Of a stretch of DNA of 48,233 nucleotides, positions 7,956 through 13,105 are shown piece by piece; positions within the stretch are counted from its first letter, which is position 1, and every line of letters begins with the position of its first letter. Source of the DNA: a virus. The notes below the pieces were generated by a model. The model worked only from the letters and a program-made list of their open reading frames with translations, was not told where the DNA came from and searched no databases. Made by a program: the position numbers and the translations under genes. The DNA is taken from IMG/VR virus record IMGVR_UViG_3300046387_000975, positions 1-48,233 of that record; one strand, given 5' to 3'.

Positions 7956-8331
7956 GCAACGTTCAACGATCTATAAGGCTGCTGAGTTTGCATGGGATTA
8001 TCTCATGCCAAGAATTAAAAATTGTGATATATGGATCGACTTAAATAAGATAGATGATGCACATGGATATTGTTTAAAGATTGATAAAAGAGAATTTGAA
8101 ATAGAAATCGATCGACGCTTAAAGGGCGATGATTTATTAACTACAGTTTTTCATGAAATGGTACATGTAAAACAAGGCGTTAGAAAAGAATGGGAATTTG
8201 ACGAAGTAAAGTATAGTACTCATGATGAATATTTAAATTTGCCATGGGAAGTGGAAGCTTACAAATTACAAGAGGAAATATTAGATGCCTATGTACGGCA
8301 GGATCGGAAAAAAGGCAGTCGATCAGACTGA
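7927..8331 (+). CDS. SprT-like zinc metalloprotease, 134 aa
   Basis: HEMVH at residues 76-80 is the HExxH zinc site, preceded by a hydrophobic TTVF run as in SprT/Spartan-like domains. A possible third ligand or structural acid lies in PWEVEAY (E108 or E110). There is no separate zinc-ribbon, so this is a minimal catalytic domain. The GAGGAG-like site before ATG 7927 lies inside the SWIM gene. The length is typical of phage HExxH proteins. Substrate unknown; cellular Spartan enzymes cut DNA-crosslinked proteins. Confidence 0.7.
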   Translation: MIVVKGGRSKQRSTIYKAAEFAWDYLMPRIKNCDIWIDLNKIDDAHGYCLKIDKREFEIEIDRRLKGDDLLTTVFHEMVHVKQGVRKEWEFDEVKYSTHDEYLNLPWEVEAYKLQEEILDAYVRQDRKKGSRSD

Positions 8332-8539
8332 TAAAGAAGCTGAGTTCTATCGCAATATTGTAATAGCTCAAGGCAATGAAATTGAGATTTTACGTAATAA
8401 CGTAAAGGAATTGCAGGGGCAACTGCAAGGCGCATATCGTCGTATTGGTGAGTTGAGAGAAGCTTTAGACATTGAAGTAAAGGAAAATAGAAATGAACCG
8501 GAAATTATTGTTGATCGCACCATTTTTCCTGCTGTCTAG
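8285..8539 (+). CDS. Hypothetical coiled-coil protein, 84 aa
   Basis: Residues 17-66 are strongly helical with heptad-like spacing (EIEILRNNVKELQGQLQG), suggesting a coiled coil and an oligomer. No membrane segment or cysteine. It overlaps the protease gene by 47 bases and the next secreted-protein gene by 47 bases, both in different frames. This arrangement recalls overlapping spanin or lysis gene pairs, but this protein lacks a signal sequence. No family recognised. Confidence 0.55.
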   Translation: MPMYGRIGKKAVDQTDKEAEFYRNIVIAQGNEIEILRNNVKELQGQLQGAYRRIGELREALDIEVKENRNEPEIIVDRTIFPAV

Positions 8540-8900
8540 TGCAGCAGTTGCAAATGAAATTGTAGATTATAACAAAACTGTTATTGTACAAACTCCATAC
8601 GTAGTCGAAGTTTGTAGGGATGAAAATGTATCTGGTGATAGAACCGGTGATACGCTGAAAGGTGCATTACTAGGAGGTATCATTGGAAATAATATTAAAG
8701 GAGAGCAAGATGGTGGAGCTATTGGAGCTATTATCGGTGGTATGCTCGGTCATGCCAATTCTAATTCTACTGTGGCTACTCGCAATGTATGTACTTCCGA
8801 AACGAGATATAAAGAAACCGAAAAGACAATATACTCACATTCGACCATCACATTTTCACATGAAGGAGTAACTTACATGTTAAGGTTTAATAAGAAGTAA
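8493..8900 (+). CDS. Secreted glycine-zipper (2TM-like) envelope protein, 135 aa
   Basis: An N-terminal signal peptide is clear: MNRK, a hydrophobic stretch to about residue 17, then AVA-N as a probable cleavage site near 20-21. Residues 57-86 contain the small-residue pattern GALLGGIIGNN and GAIGAIIGGMLG, the glycine-zipper repeat of outer-membrane or periplasmic proteins such as SlyB-like and RcnB-like families. Two cysteines (near 42 and 99) could pair after export. A phage protein sent to the envelope may block superinfection or alter the membrane. GAAAATAG precedes the ATG; it ends in overlap with the glutaredoxin gene. Confidence 0.65.
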   Translation: MNRKLLLIAPFFLLSSAAVANEIVDYNKTVIVQTPYVVEVCRDENVSGDRTGDTLKGALLGGIIGNNIKGEQDGGAIGAIIGGMLGHANSNSTVATRNVCTSETRYKETEKTIYSHSTITFSHEGVTYMLRFNKK

Positions 8901-9127
8901 TGTGGAAAATATACTCTAGACCTCACTGTTCGTTTTGCGAGTTAGCTAAGATTATAATGACAGAACGCGGTATCGATTATGAAGATGTTGGGTTAACCGA
9001 AAATAAAGATCGTGAGTGGTTTAAGTCACAGGGATATAAAACTGTACCACAGATTTTCGATAGTGAAGGTAATCACATTGGAGGATATACTGAGCTTCGA
9101 AAATATTTTAATAATTTATCAAATTAA
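8900..9127 (+). CDS. Glutaredoxin, 75 aa
   Basis: It has a compact thioredoxin fold with the redox pair C10-S-F-C13, the cis-proline segment TVPQIF (P50), and GGYTEL near residue 61 that closes the glutathione groove. Phage glutaredoxins typically deliver electrons to ribonucleotide reductase during rapid DNA synthesis; no reductase gene lies in this window. It starts on the A of the previous stop (TAATG). The length is slightly under the usual 80-85. Confidence 0.88.
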   Translation: MWKIYSRPHCSFCELAKIIMTERGIDYEDVGLTENKDREWFKSQGYKTVPQIFDSEGNHIGGYTELRKYFNNLSN

Positions 9128-9130
9128 CTG

Positions 9131-9159
9131 TGTACATTTGCATAAAAGTAGTGTATAAT
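9131..9159 (+). promoter_or_regulatory. Promoter, TGTACA-17-TATAAT type (copy 2)
   Basis: TGTACA 9131-9136 and TATAAT 9154-9159 with 17 bases between. It shares the upstream TTAACTG, the ATTTGC after the -35 and the TAGTG before the -10 with the other copies. The leader again carries AAAAAGAGGAG ahead of the ATG at 9191. Confidence 0.8.
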
Positions 9160-9190
9160 ATTATTAATGATTGAAAAAGAGGAGCAAATC

Positions 9191-9502
9191 ATGTCTTATA
9201 TTATGGAACAAGATCTTAAAGACTACATCAACAACCAGCGTGCTGAGGCTGAAGAGTTCTCAAAGCAACCTGGTTGCTGGATGGGATCATTCCCTCACCC
9301 CGATGAAATTGGATATTGGAGTGGTCGTGTACCTACCGGTAAACTTAAGCAATTTATGCGACAACAGCTTGTTGAGGACGCGTATTACCTCACCGCTGAG
9401 AAGACTAGCAAGAGCTATGCTCGTTCGCTAAACTTCGCTAACTGGACCGATGAGCGCATTCAGCGGCACATCGACAACATGTGTCAAAGGGAGGCTTCAT
9501 AA
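9191..9502 (+). CDS. Hypothetical protein, 103 aa
   Basis: I start it at ATG 9191, which has GAGGAG 7 bases upstream, not at the upstream ATG 9167 that overlaps the promoter leader. The protein is helical, rich in aromatic and charged residues (CWMGSFPHPDEIGYW near 31-45), with Cys near 30 and near 98. No known family. It lies first behind promoter copy 2 and is coupled to the next gene by a TAATG overlap, so early expression is likely. Confidence 0.6.
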   Translation: MSYIMEQDLKDYINNQRAEAEEFSKQPGCWMGSFPHPDEIGYWSGRVPTGKLKQFMRQQLVEDAYYLTAEKTSKSYARSLNFANWTDERIQRHIDNMCQREAS

Positions 9503-9720
9503 TGGATTTTCCACAATATACAACCTATGAATATAAAGGTTATGTGTATGTCGGAGACTATGATGAGGATCCTGATGACCGCACGCGTAAGATGTGGCAT
9601 CAAATGACTTCACCAACTGGCGACATATATCATCTAGATAATACATGGGGTCCTTATAAAGTCCCATCTCGAGAAGAGTTCGCAACAGTTGTTGAAAATT
9701 GGATTGACTGGAGCTCCTAA
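9502..9720 (+). CDS. Hypothetical protein, 72 aa
   Basis: The start at ATG 9502 overlaps the stop of the previous gene (TAATG) and has GGGAGG 10 bases upstream; the longer frame from 9481 lacks support. It is acidic, with beta-like tyrosine-rich strands (YEYKGYVYVGDYD near residues 9-21) and a tryptophan-containing tail. No recognised family. It is coupled by another TAATG to the following membrane protein. Confidence 0.55.
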   Translation: MDFPQYTTYEYKGYVYVGDYDEDPDDRTRKMWHQMTSPTGDIYHLDNTWGPYKVPSREEFATVVENWIDWSS

Positions 9721-9920
9721 TGCCCACACTAATCGAGATACAACAGGCGCTGCCTCTATATGCACAGCTCCTCTTTTATGCAGTAGCTGGCGCGCTTGTT
9801 GTAGGTACCTTCTTTTCAATTGTTGGATTTATGTTTAGACATGCTCTTGCGATTATTGCTATAGCTACTATATGGTTTATAATGAAATATGGGAGTGAAT
9901 TAACTTTATTGGTTCCGTAG
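9720..9920 (+). CDS. Small membrane protein, 66 aa, ending inside tRNA-Arg
   Basis: There are two hydrophobic spans at about residues 13-35 and 40-62, linked by a short FRH turn, so it is probably a hairpin in the inner membrane. The last codons (GTT CCG TAG) are the first ten bases of the tRNA-Arg gene, and the stop codon is T8-A9-G10 of the tRNA. Function unknown; size and topology also suit a small holin-like or antiholin-like protein, without other support. Confidence 0.55.
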   Translation: MPTLIEIQQALPLYAQLLFYAVAGALVVGTFFSIVGFMFRHALAIIAIATIWFIMKYGSELTLLVP

Positions 9921-9987
9921 CTCAGCTGGATAGAGCAACTGACTTCTAATCAGTAGGTCGGGGGTTCGAGTCCTCCCGGAATCGCCA
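9911..9987 (+). tRNA. tRNA-Arg (anticodon UCU)
   Basis: A full cloverleaf can be drawn: acceptor GGTTCCG/CGGAATC (one G-T pair), D arm GCTC/GAGC, anticodon arm ACTGA-CTTCTAA-TCAGT giving UCU, TTCGAGT T-loop, discriminator G (9984) and encoded CCA (9985-9987). It reads AGA, a codon common in this AT-rich genome. The upstream membrane-protein gene overlaps its first ten bases. Confidence 0.95.
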
Positions 9988-9989
9988 AT

Positions 9990-10074
9990 GCCCCTGTGAT
10001 GGAATGGTAGACATAACGGACTTAAAATCCGTGGGCCTTAGGCCGTGCGAGTTCGAGTCTCGCTGGGGGCACCA
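9990..10074 (+). tRNA. tRNA-Leu (anticodon UAA)
   Basis: A class II tRNA with a long variable arm (GGGCCTTAGGCC). Acceptor GCCCCTG/TGGGGGC, anticodon loop CTTAAAA giving UAA, T-loop TTCGAGT, discriminator A and encoded CCA. It reads UUA, a frequent codon in the structural genes here. It lies two bases after the tRNA-Arg CCA, so the two are probably cut from one transcript. Confidence 0.94.
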
Positions 10075-10092
10075 AAAATTTAGGAGAGGTCG

Positions 10093-10227
10093 ATGAAAAC
10101 GAAGGCAGATCGTATACATAAAAGTAAGACAGCTCGTAAAAAAAGAAAAGAAATCAAAGAAATAGTTTTTAAGCGAACTGTTAACTTTTTTTCTAAGATG
10201 AGAAGAAAAAGACGGAGAATCTCATGA
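10093..10227 (+). CDS. Small highly basic protein, 44 aa
   Basis: The start ATG 10093 has GGAGAGG 6 bases upstream and the gene ends in ATGA overlap with the next. About half of the residues are Lys or Arg (KTARKKRKEIKE, then MRRKRRRIS), so it probably binds nucleic acid or an acidic partner. It lies between two tRNA genes. No known family. The clear ribosome site and the start-stop coupling make a real gene more likely than not. Confidence 0.55.
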   Translation: MKTKADRIHKSKTARKKRKEIKEIVFKRTVNFFSKMRRKRRRIS

Positions 10228-10415
10228 TTGTATTAGCATTTGTTTCTGCACTTTGGTTTGCAGGTAACACGGAATTCGTAAAGACAACAGAAGCACAAAG
10301 AGAAGAAGGGTTTAGATGGCATCAGATTGAATGTCGCGATCGTAATCCTGATTTACCTGCTATTGTGATATCTACACCAACCGGTCGCGAGATCGTTTGT
10401 CATAAGCTGCAGTAG
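10224..10415 (+). CDS. Small secreted or membrane-anchored protein, 63 aa, ending inside tRNA-Thr
   Basis: A hydrophobic N-terminus (MIVLAFVSALWFAG) suggests a signal peptide or a single anchor; the rest is hydrophilic with two cysteines (near 37 and 59). CGGAG precedes the ATG, which overlaps the stop of the basic 44-residue gene. Its last codons CTG CAG TAG are the start of tRNA-Thr, with the stop codon again formed by tRNA positions 8-10. Function unknown. Confidence 0.55.
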   Translation: MIVLAFVSALWFAGNTEFVKTTEAQREEGFRWHQIECRDRNPDLPAIVISTPTGREIVCHKLQ

Positions 10416-10481
10416 CTCAGTTGGTAGAGCAGCTGATTTGTAATCAGCAGGTCCGCGGTTCGAGTCCGTGTTGCAGCACCA
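10406..10481 (+). tRNA. tRNA-Thr (anticodon UGU)
   Basis: Acceptor GCTGCAG/TTGCAGC, D arm GCTC/GAGC, anticodon stem GCTGA/TCAGC with loop TTTGTAA giving UGU, T arm CGCGG-TTCGAGT-CCGTG, discriminator A, encoded CCA to 10481. It reads ACA. The preceding protein gene ends at position 10 of this tRNA. Confidence 0.95.
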
Positions 10482-10485
10482 CATT

Positions 10486-10561
10486 TGGGATGTAGCTCAG
10501 TTGGTAGAGCAGGTGACTGTTAATCACCTTGTCGGGGGTTCGAGCCCCTCCATCCCAGCCA
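10486..10561 (+). tRNA. tRNA-Asn (anticodon GUU)
   Basis: Acceptor TGGGATG/CATCCCA, D arm GCTC/GAGC, anticodon stem GGTGA/TCACC with loop CTGTTAA giving GUU, T arm GGGGG-TTCGAGC-CCCTC, discriminator G and encoded CCA ending at 10561. It sits four bases after tRNA-Thr, so joint processing is likely. It is followed at once by a late-type promoter box. Confidence 0.95.
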
Positions 10562-10567
10562 TTGGAG

Positions 10568-10575
10568 TATAAATA
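10568..10575 (+). promoter_or_regulatory. Late promoter box TATAAATA
   Basis: Exact TATAAATA seven bases after the tRNA-Asn CCA. By the T4 late rule the transcript begins about six bases after the box, at the ATG of the next small gene (10581), so the message may be leaderless. Confidence 0.55.
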
Positions 10576-10580
10576 AATCT

Positions 10581-10739
10581 ATGAATGGAAACGTTACACT
10601 AGCTGATGTCATAATTATTTCTCCATTTGCATGGATTATGGCACAGTCAGCTATGACTGGTCAATATTTTTGGCTATTCTTGTCATGGTGGTTGTTTAAT
10701 ATCTATGCAAATAAACGTAGGAGTTGGATCAGTGTCTGA
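10581..10739 (+). CDS. Small membrane protein, 52 aa
   Basis: The frame from ATG 10581 encodes a hydrophobic peptide with two possible spans at about 8-24 and 29-43 (FWLFLSWWLF) and a basic tail NKRRSW, which suggests an inner-membrane protein with its C-terminus in the cytoplasm. There is no ribosome site at normal spacing; the ATG lies five bases after a late box. It overlaps the start of the next gene by 8 bases. Unknown function. The tryptophan-rich span is unusual for chance sequence. Confidence 0.5.
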   Translation: MNGNVTLADVIIISPFAWIMAQSAMTGQYFWLFLSWWLFNIYANKRRSWISV

Positions 10740-10992
10740 TTTTTTTGACTTTGGCTTTACTGCAGTAGATGAAACTGAACTAAAAGTTGTGCAGGATGCA
10801 GCTCGTGAAGCAGAGGTGATAGCCAATACTGCTAACGATGCCCAGCTTAAGCTAGATGCACTATTTAATGCAGTACAACCTCTTCTTAATAATCTAAAAG
10901 CTAATCCTGAAAAAGAATATATTCTTTGGCCTAATCGAGTACAAAAGGTTGAGGCATTTGAGGCTAAACTTTTAGAGATCTATACAAAATAA
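10732..10992 (+). CDS. Conserved-looking phage protein, 86 aa (DFGFTAVDE motif)
   Basis: I take GTG 10732, which has TAGGAG 8 bases upstream, instead of ATG 10705, which has no site. The N-terminal DFFDFGFTAVDETEL is, from memory, a recurring motif in hypothetical proteins of marine T4-like phages. The middle is an alanine-rich helix (residues 25-60) likely to form a coiled coil. No membrane segment. It is coupled to the next gene by TAATG. Function unknown. Confidence 0.55.
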   Translation: MSDFFDFGFTAVDETELKVVQDAAREAEVIANTANDAQLKLDALFNAVQPLLNNLKANPEKEYILWPNRVQKVEAFEAKLLEIYTK

Positions 10993-11636
10993 TGTCATTC
11001 CTTGTTCATCCTCTTCCTCCTATTGATGTAATGGTTCGTAAAGAATACCTTTACGATCTAGAAAAAGGGCATGGTGAATATACACCAGGCGTTTGGATAT
11101 CAGTTAAATCTACACAATACAAAGCTCTCTATTTCGAAACGCTACTAACTGATTATGGTGCACTATATGATAAGCTTCCGCTATCGGCGTTCGTATGGAA
11201 AACCCCGCATGGCAATCTTCCTTTAGATACATTACAGCTTTGGGATTGTTTCGATTATCATTTAACTGTTATTGAAAAACCTATTCTAGCTCGCTGTGAA
11301 TTCTTTGGTAAAGATAAGAATATGCACGGTGGTGAATATATGTTTACTATTGACAACGCACATCCGGATGCAAGTGTACTTGACGTCAATTACTCTGAGC
11401 ATGATCCCGAGCACAAATCATTTAATATCATTAAATTAGATAATGGACAATTTGCTGCTCAACCAAACAATCGTGTTATCTTTAGAGATTCAAGTCTTAC
11501 TCCGTCTAAGCTCTTACAGCCAGATTTTAAGGTATGTACGCAAAATTATGCTGTTGAAGTAGAGCCTAAATGGTCTGTAGGTCATACAGATGAGTGGCAA
11601 TACAAAACTGAAGAAGAAAAAAATCTATGTGATTGA
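10992..11636 (+). CDS. Conserved phage hypothetical protein, 214 aa
   Basis: The start FLVHPLPPIDVMVRKEYLYD and the later YGALYDKLPLSAFVWK block resemble a hypothetical protein I remember as common in marine T4-like phages, with no assigned role. It has a beta-rich soluble sequence with cysteines near 86, 102, 180 and 213, but no CxxC pair. It is coupled to the gene before it by TAATG. No terminator is visible before promoter copy 3. Confidence 0.55.
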   Translation: MSFLVHPLPPIDVMVRKEYLYDLEKGHGEYTPGVWISVKSTQYKALYFETLLTDYGALYDKLPLSAFVWKTPHGNLPLDTLQLWDCFDYHLTVIEKPILARCEFFGKDKNMHGGEYMFTIDNAHPDASVLDVNYSEHDPEHKSFNIIKLDNGQFAAQPNNRVIFRDSSLTPSKLLQPDFKVCTQNYAVEVEPKWSVGHTDEWQYKTEEEKNLCD

Positions 11637-11665
11637 TTTGATTCAGTAATCCCCGCATTTTTTAG

Positions 11666-11694
11666 TGTACATTTACTAAAAAATAGTGTATAAT
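11666..11694 (+). promoter_or_regulatory. Promoter, TGTACA-17-TATAAT type (copy 3)
   Basis: TGTACA 11666-11671, TATAAT 11689-11694, 17-base spacer ending in TAGTG. The leader holds AAAAGAGGAG before ATG 11726, almost identical to copies 1 and 2. Confidence 0.8.
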
Positions 11695-11725
11695 AGATAT
11701 AACAATTGGAAAAGAGGAGTATTCC

Positions 11726-11986
11726 ATGTCTAAATTTATTATCACTAAGAATTCAACTACATCTGAGCGTATGGCTGCTATTAAAGAAGCTGCCGATCGT
11801 TTCAATGCTAAGATGCAGCGCAACTTCAAAGTTCGCGATTATACCACTACACCTAAAGAAGAGCGTAGCGAGTACGATACGCACAACATCAATGCTTACA
11901 CTGATGGTTCTAAATACCTCAATGAGCATTATGGTGATCGTGTTCGCGATCAAAATTCTTATGAATCAAATGATGGGTGGAACTAA
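11726..11986 (+). CDS. Hypothetical protein, 86 aa
   Basis: First gene behind promoter copy 3, with GAGGAG seven bases before ATG 11726. The N-terminal 40 residues look helical (SERMAAIKEAADRFNAKMQR) and the rest is polar and tyrosine/aspartate-rich, probably disordered. No cysteine or membrane segment. A longer competing frame (11706-12014) lacks a ribosome site and is a shadow. Coupled by TAATG to the next gene. Confidence 0.6.
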   Translation: MSKFIITKNSTTSERMAAIKEAADRFNAKMQRNFKVRDYTTTPKEERSEYDTHNINAYTDGSKYLNEHYGDRVRDQNSYESNDGWN

Positions 11987-12204
11987 TGGAAAACATTTAC
12001 ACAATCGAACTTGATGTTTACGATGTAACTGATTTGGCTCAGGACTGTCGTAATTATGGAATTAATGGCCGGCTTGTTAATCCTAAAGGAATTAACGGTC
12101 TTCCTATTTGGCAGTACACTGGTACTTTCTCTAAGCTTTCGAAATTTGTCGAAGAAGTTTATTTAGATGATCTTACAGATTATTTTGAGAAGGTAGTGGC
12201 ATAA
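11986..12204 (+). CDS. Hypothetical protein, 72 aa
   Basis: Starts at ATG 11986 overlapping the previous stop; GTG 11977 is less likely. A small acidic alpha/beta protein: strand YTIELDVYDV, then NYGINGRLVNPKGINGLPIW and a C-terminal helix (FVEEVYLDDLTDYFEK). The pattern recalls small ferredoxin-like folds, but no family can be named. It is translated in a chain with the neighbours on both sides by TAATG overlaps. Confidence 0.55.
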   Translation: MENIYTIELDVYDVTDLAQDCRNYGINGRLVNPKGINGLPIWQYTGTFSKLSKFVEEVYLDDLTDYFEKVVA

Positions 12205-12401
12205 TGCCCAGTTTTAGTAACATGTCATCTGATCGTATAATGGCATGTAGAGTCTTTGATGGTGAGATTAGAAAGATTGAAGATATGATTGCTCGCGGTG
12301 ATCATGATGCAGAATTTCTTCAAACAGTAGCTAACTATCTTTCTTATCGCATTCAAGATATGGAAGCTAAATGTCACGGTACTAGTGAGGATATAAAATG
12401 A
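12204..12401 (+). CDS. Hypothetical helical protein, 65 aa
   Basis: Predicted to be two helices (residues 8-30 and 34-58) with a GDHDAEF turn, acidic overall, with two cysteines. Start and stop both overlap neighbouring genes (TAATG, ATGA). No recognised family; its place in the early-type operon is the only clue to its role. Confidence 0.5.
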   Translation: MPSFSNMSSDRIMACRVFDGEIRKIEDMIARGDHDAEFLQTVANYLSYRIQDMEAKCHGTSEDIK

Positions 12402-12754
12402 CTATGCATCTTGTGCGTGGAATGACCACGCTTTCAACTCGTAAACGTAAATCTAACCGTAAGCCGGGTCAAGCAAAAGCTCAGGCTGCTCACGATGCAT
12501 GGCTTCGCAAAATGGGTCTACATCCTTCTCAACTTAAGCATAAGGAAAAATCAAGTGGCAATTGTATTCCGAACTATTCAACGCAGAGTACAACAGTCCC
12601 AACGTCAGACCGTGTTGTTGCCATTCAAGGGAAGCGAAAAGTACAAGAGTACTCGGGAGACTACATCGTTGGAATCGCAACGATGCATAAGTCCAACCTT
12701 GTTCCAGTGGGCAGAGGACAAAGCCCAGAAGAACTAGCAAAGATGAGACGTTAA
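12398..12754 (+). CDS. Hypothetical basic protein with HKSNLVPV motif, 118 aa
   Basis: The N-terminal half is very basic and Arg/Lys-rich (TRKRKSNRKPGQAK at 14-27). The C-terminal third has GIATMHKSNLVPVGRGQ and ends ELAKMRR. From memory, the 'GIATMHKSN-VPV' block recurs in phage hypothetical proteins, so this is a real conserved gene of unknown role; the charge suggests nucleic-acid binding. Its stop lies at the first base of a large inverted repeat that follows. Confidence 0.6.
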   Translation: MTMHLVRGMTTLSTRKRKSNRKPGQAKAQAAHDAWLRKMGLHPSQLKHKEKSSGNCIPNYSTQSTTVPTSDRVVAIQGKRKVQEYSGDYIVGIATMHKSNLVPVGRGQSPEELAKMRR

Positions 12755-12811
12755 ACCTGGTTAAGTTGGATGTATAGACATACACTAACATTTGACCAGC
12801 TTAACCTGGTT
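12754..12811 (+). repeat. Inverted repeat and paired AACCTGGTT palindromes before promoter copy 4
   Basis: GGTTAAGTTGG (12759-12769) pairs with CCAGCTTAACC (12796-12806) over 11 bp (one G-T). After a T-T mismatch the stem continues with AACC/GGTT. The 26-base loop has an inner GTAT/ATAC hairpin. Each arm holds the palindrome AACCTGGTT (12754-12762 and 12803-12811). A competing pairing AGTTGGA (12764-12770) with TCCAACT (12811-12817) is also possible. It has no U-tract, so it is not a standard terminator; it may be an operator pair or an RNA processing or attenuation element. Confidence 0.65.
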
Positions 12812-12842
12812 CCAACTATTTTCAAAGAAGTGAAATTAACTG

Positions 12843-12871
12843 TGTACATTTGCGTAAAACTGTGATAGAAT
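12843..12871 (+). promoter_or_regulatory. Promoter, TGTACA-17-TAGAAT type (copy 4)
   Basis: TGTACA 12843-12848, 17-base spacer, TAGAAT 12866-12871, with the same TTAACTG upstream and ATTTGC after the -35 as copy 2. The predicted start falls on or next to the ATG at 12878, so it lacks the AAAAGAGGAG leader of the other copies. Confidence 0.7.
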
Positions 12872-12877
12872 ATATAC

Positions 12878-13105
12878 ATGATGGAAAAAGTACTACTCAC
12901 TGGAAAAACTCGTCACGGCAAAAACCGTATTCAACAGCATGGTAAAGTCTGGCTTATAAAAGACCTAGGAACATTCAAAGGTTCACCTGCAATGCTTTTG
13001 CGCAGCGAGTTTAGAACTGAAGGTCCTAAAGACCATAAAGGTTTTGACGGTCGGTGGGTACTTCTTCAAAATGATCCCAACTTTATTATCGAGGAGCAAC
13101 GATAA
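12878..13105 (+). CDS. Hypothetical protein, 75 aa, possibly leaderless
   Basis: The frame opens with ATGATG seven bases after the -10 of promoter copy 4; no ribosome site exists and the next in-frame Met is about 40 residues in. The protein is basic, with an N-terminal LTGKTRHGKNRIQQHGK stretch and a beta-rich core (VWLIKDLG, RWVLLQND), reminiscent of small SH3-like nucleic-acid binders, but I assign no family. It is coupled to the next gene by TAATG. Confidence 0.55.
   Translation: MMEKVLLTGKTRHGKNRIQQHGKVWLIKDLGTFKGSPAMLLRSEFRTEGPKDHKGFDGRWVLLQNDPNFIIEEQR

Noticed and set aside
9911-10561. tRNA cluster as a prophage attachment site
   Set aside because: No integrase, excisionase or repeated tRNA 3' end is visible; these are complete phage-borne tRNAs with CCA.
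11706-12014. 102-codon frame overlapping the 86-residue gene
   Set aside because: Starts within the leader before the ribosome site and has low-complexity Leu/Ser content; the 11726 gene has the GAGGAG site.
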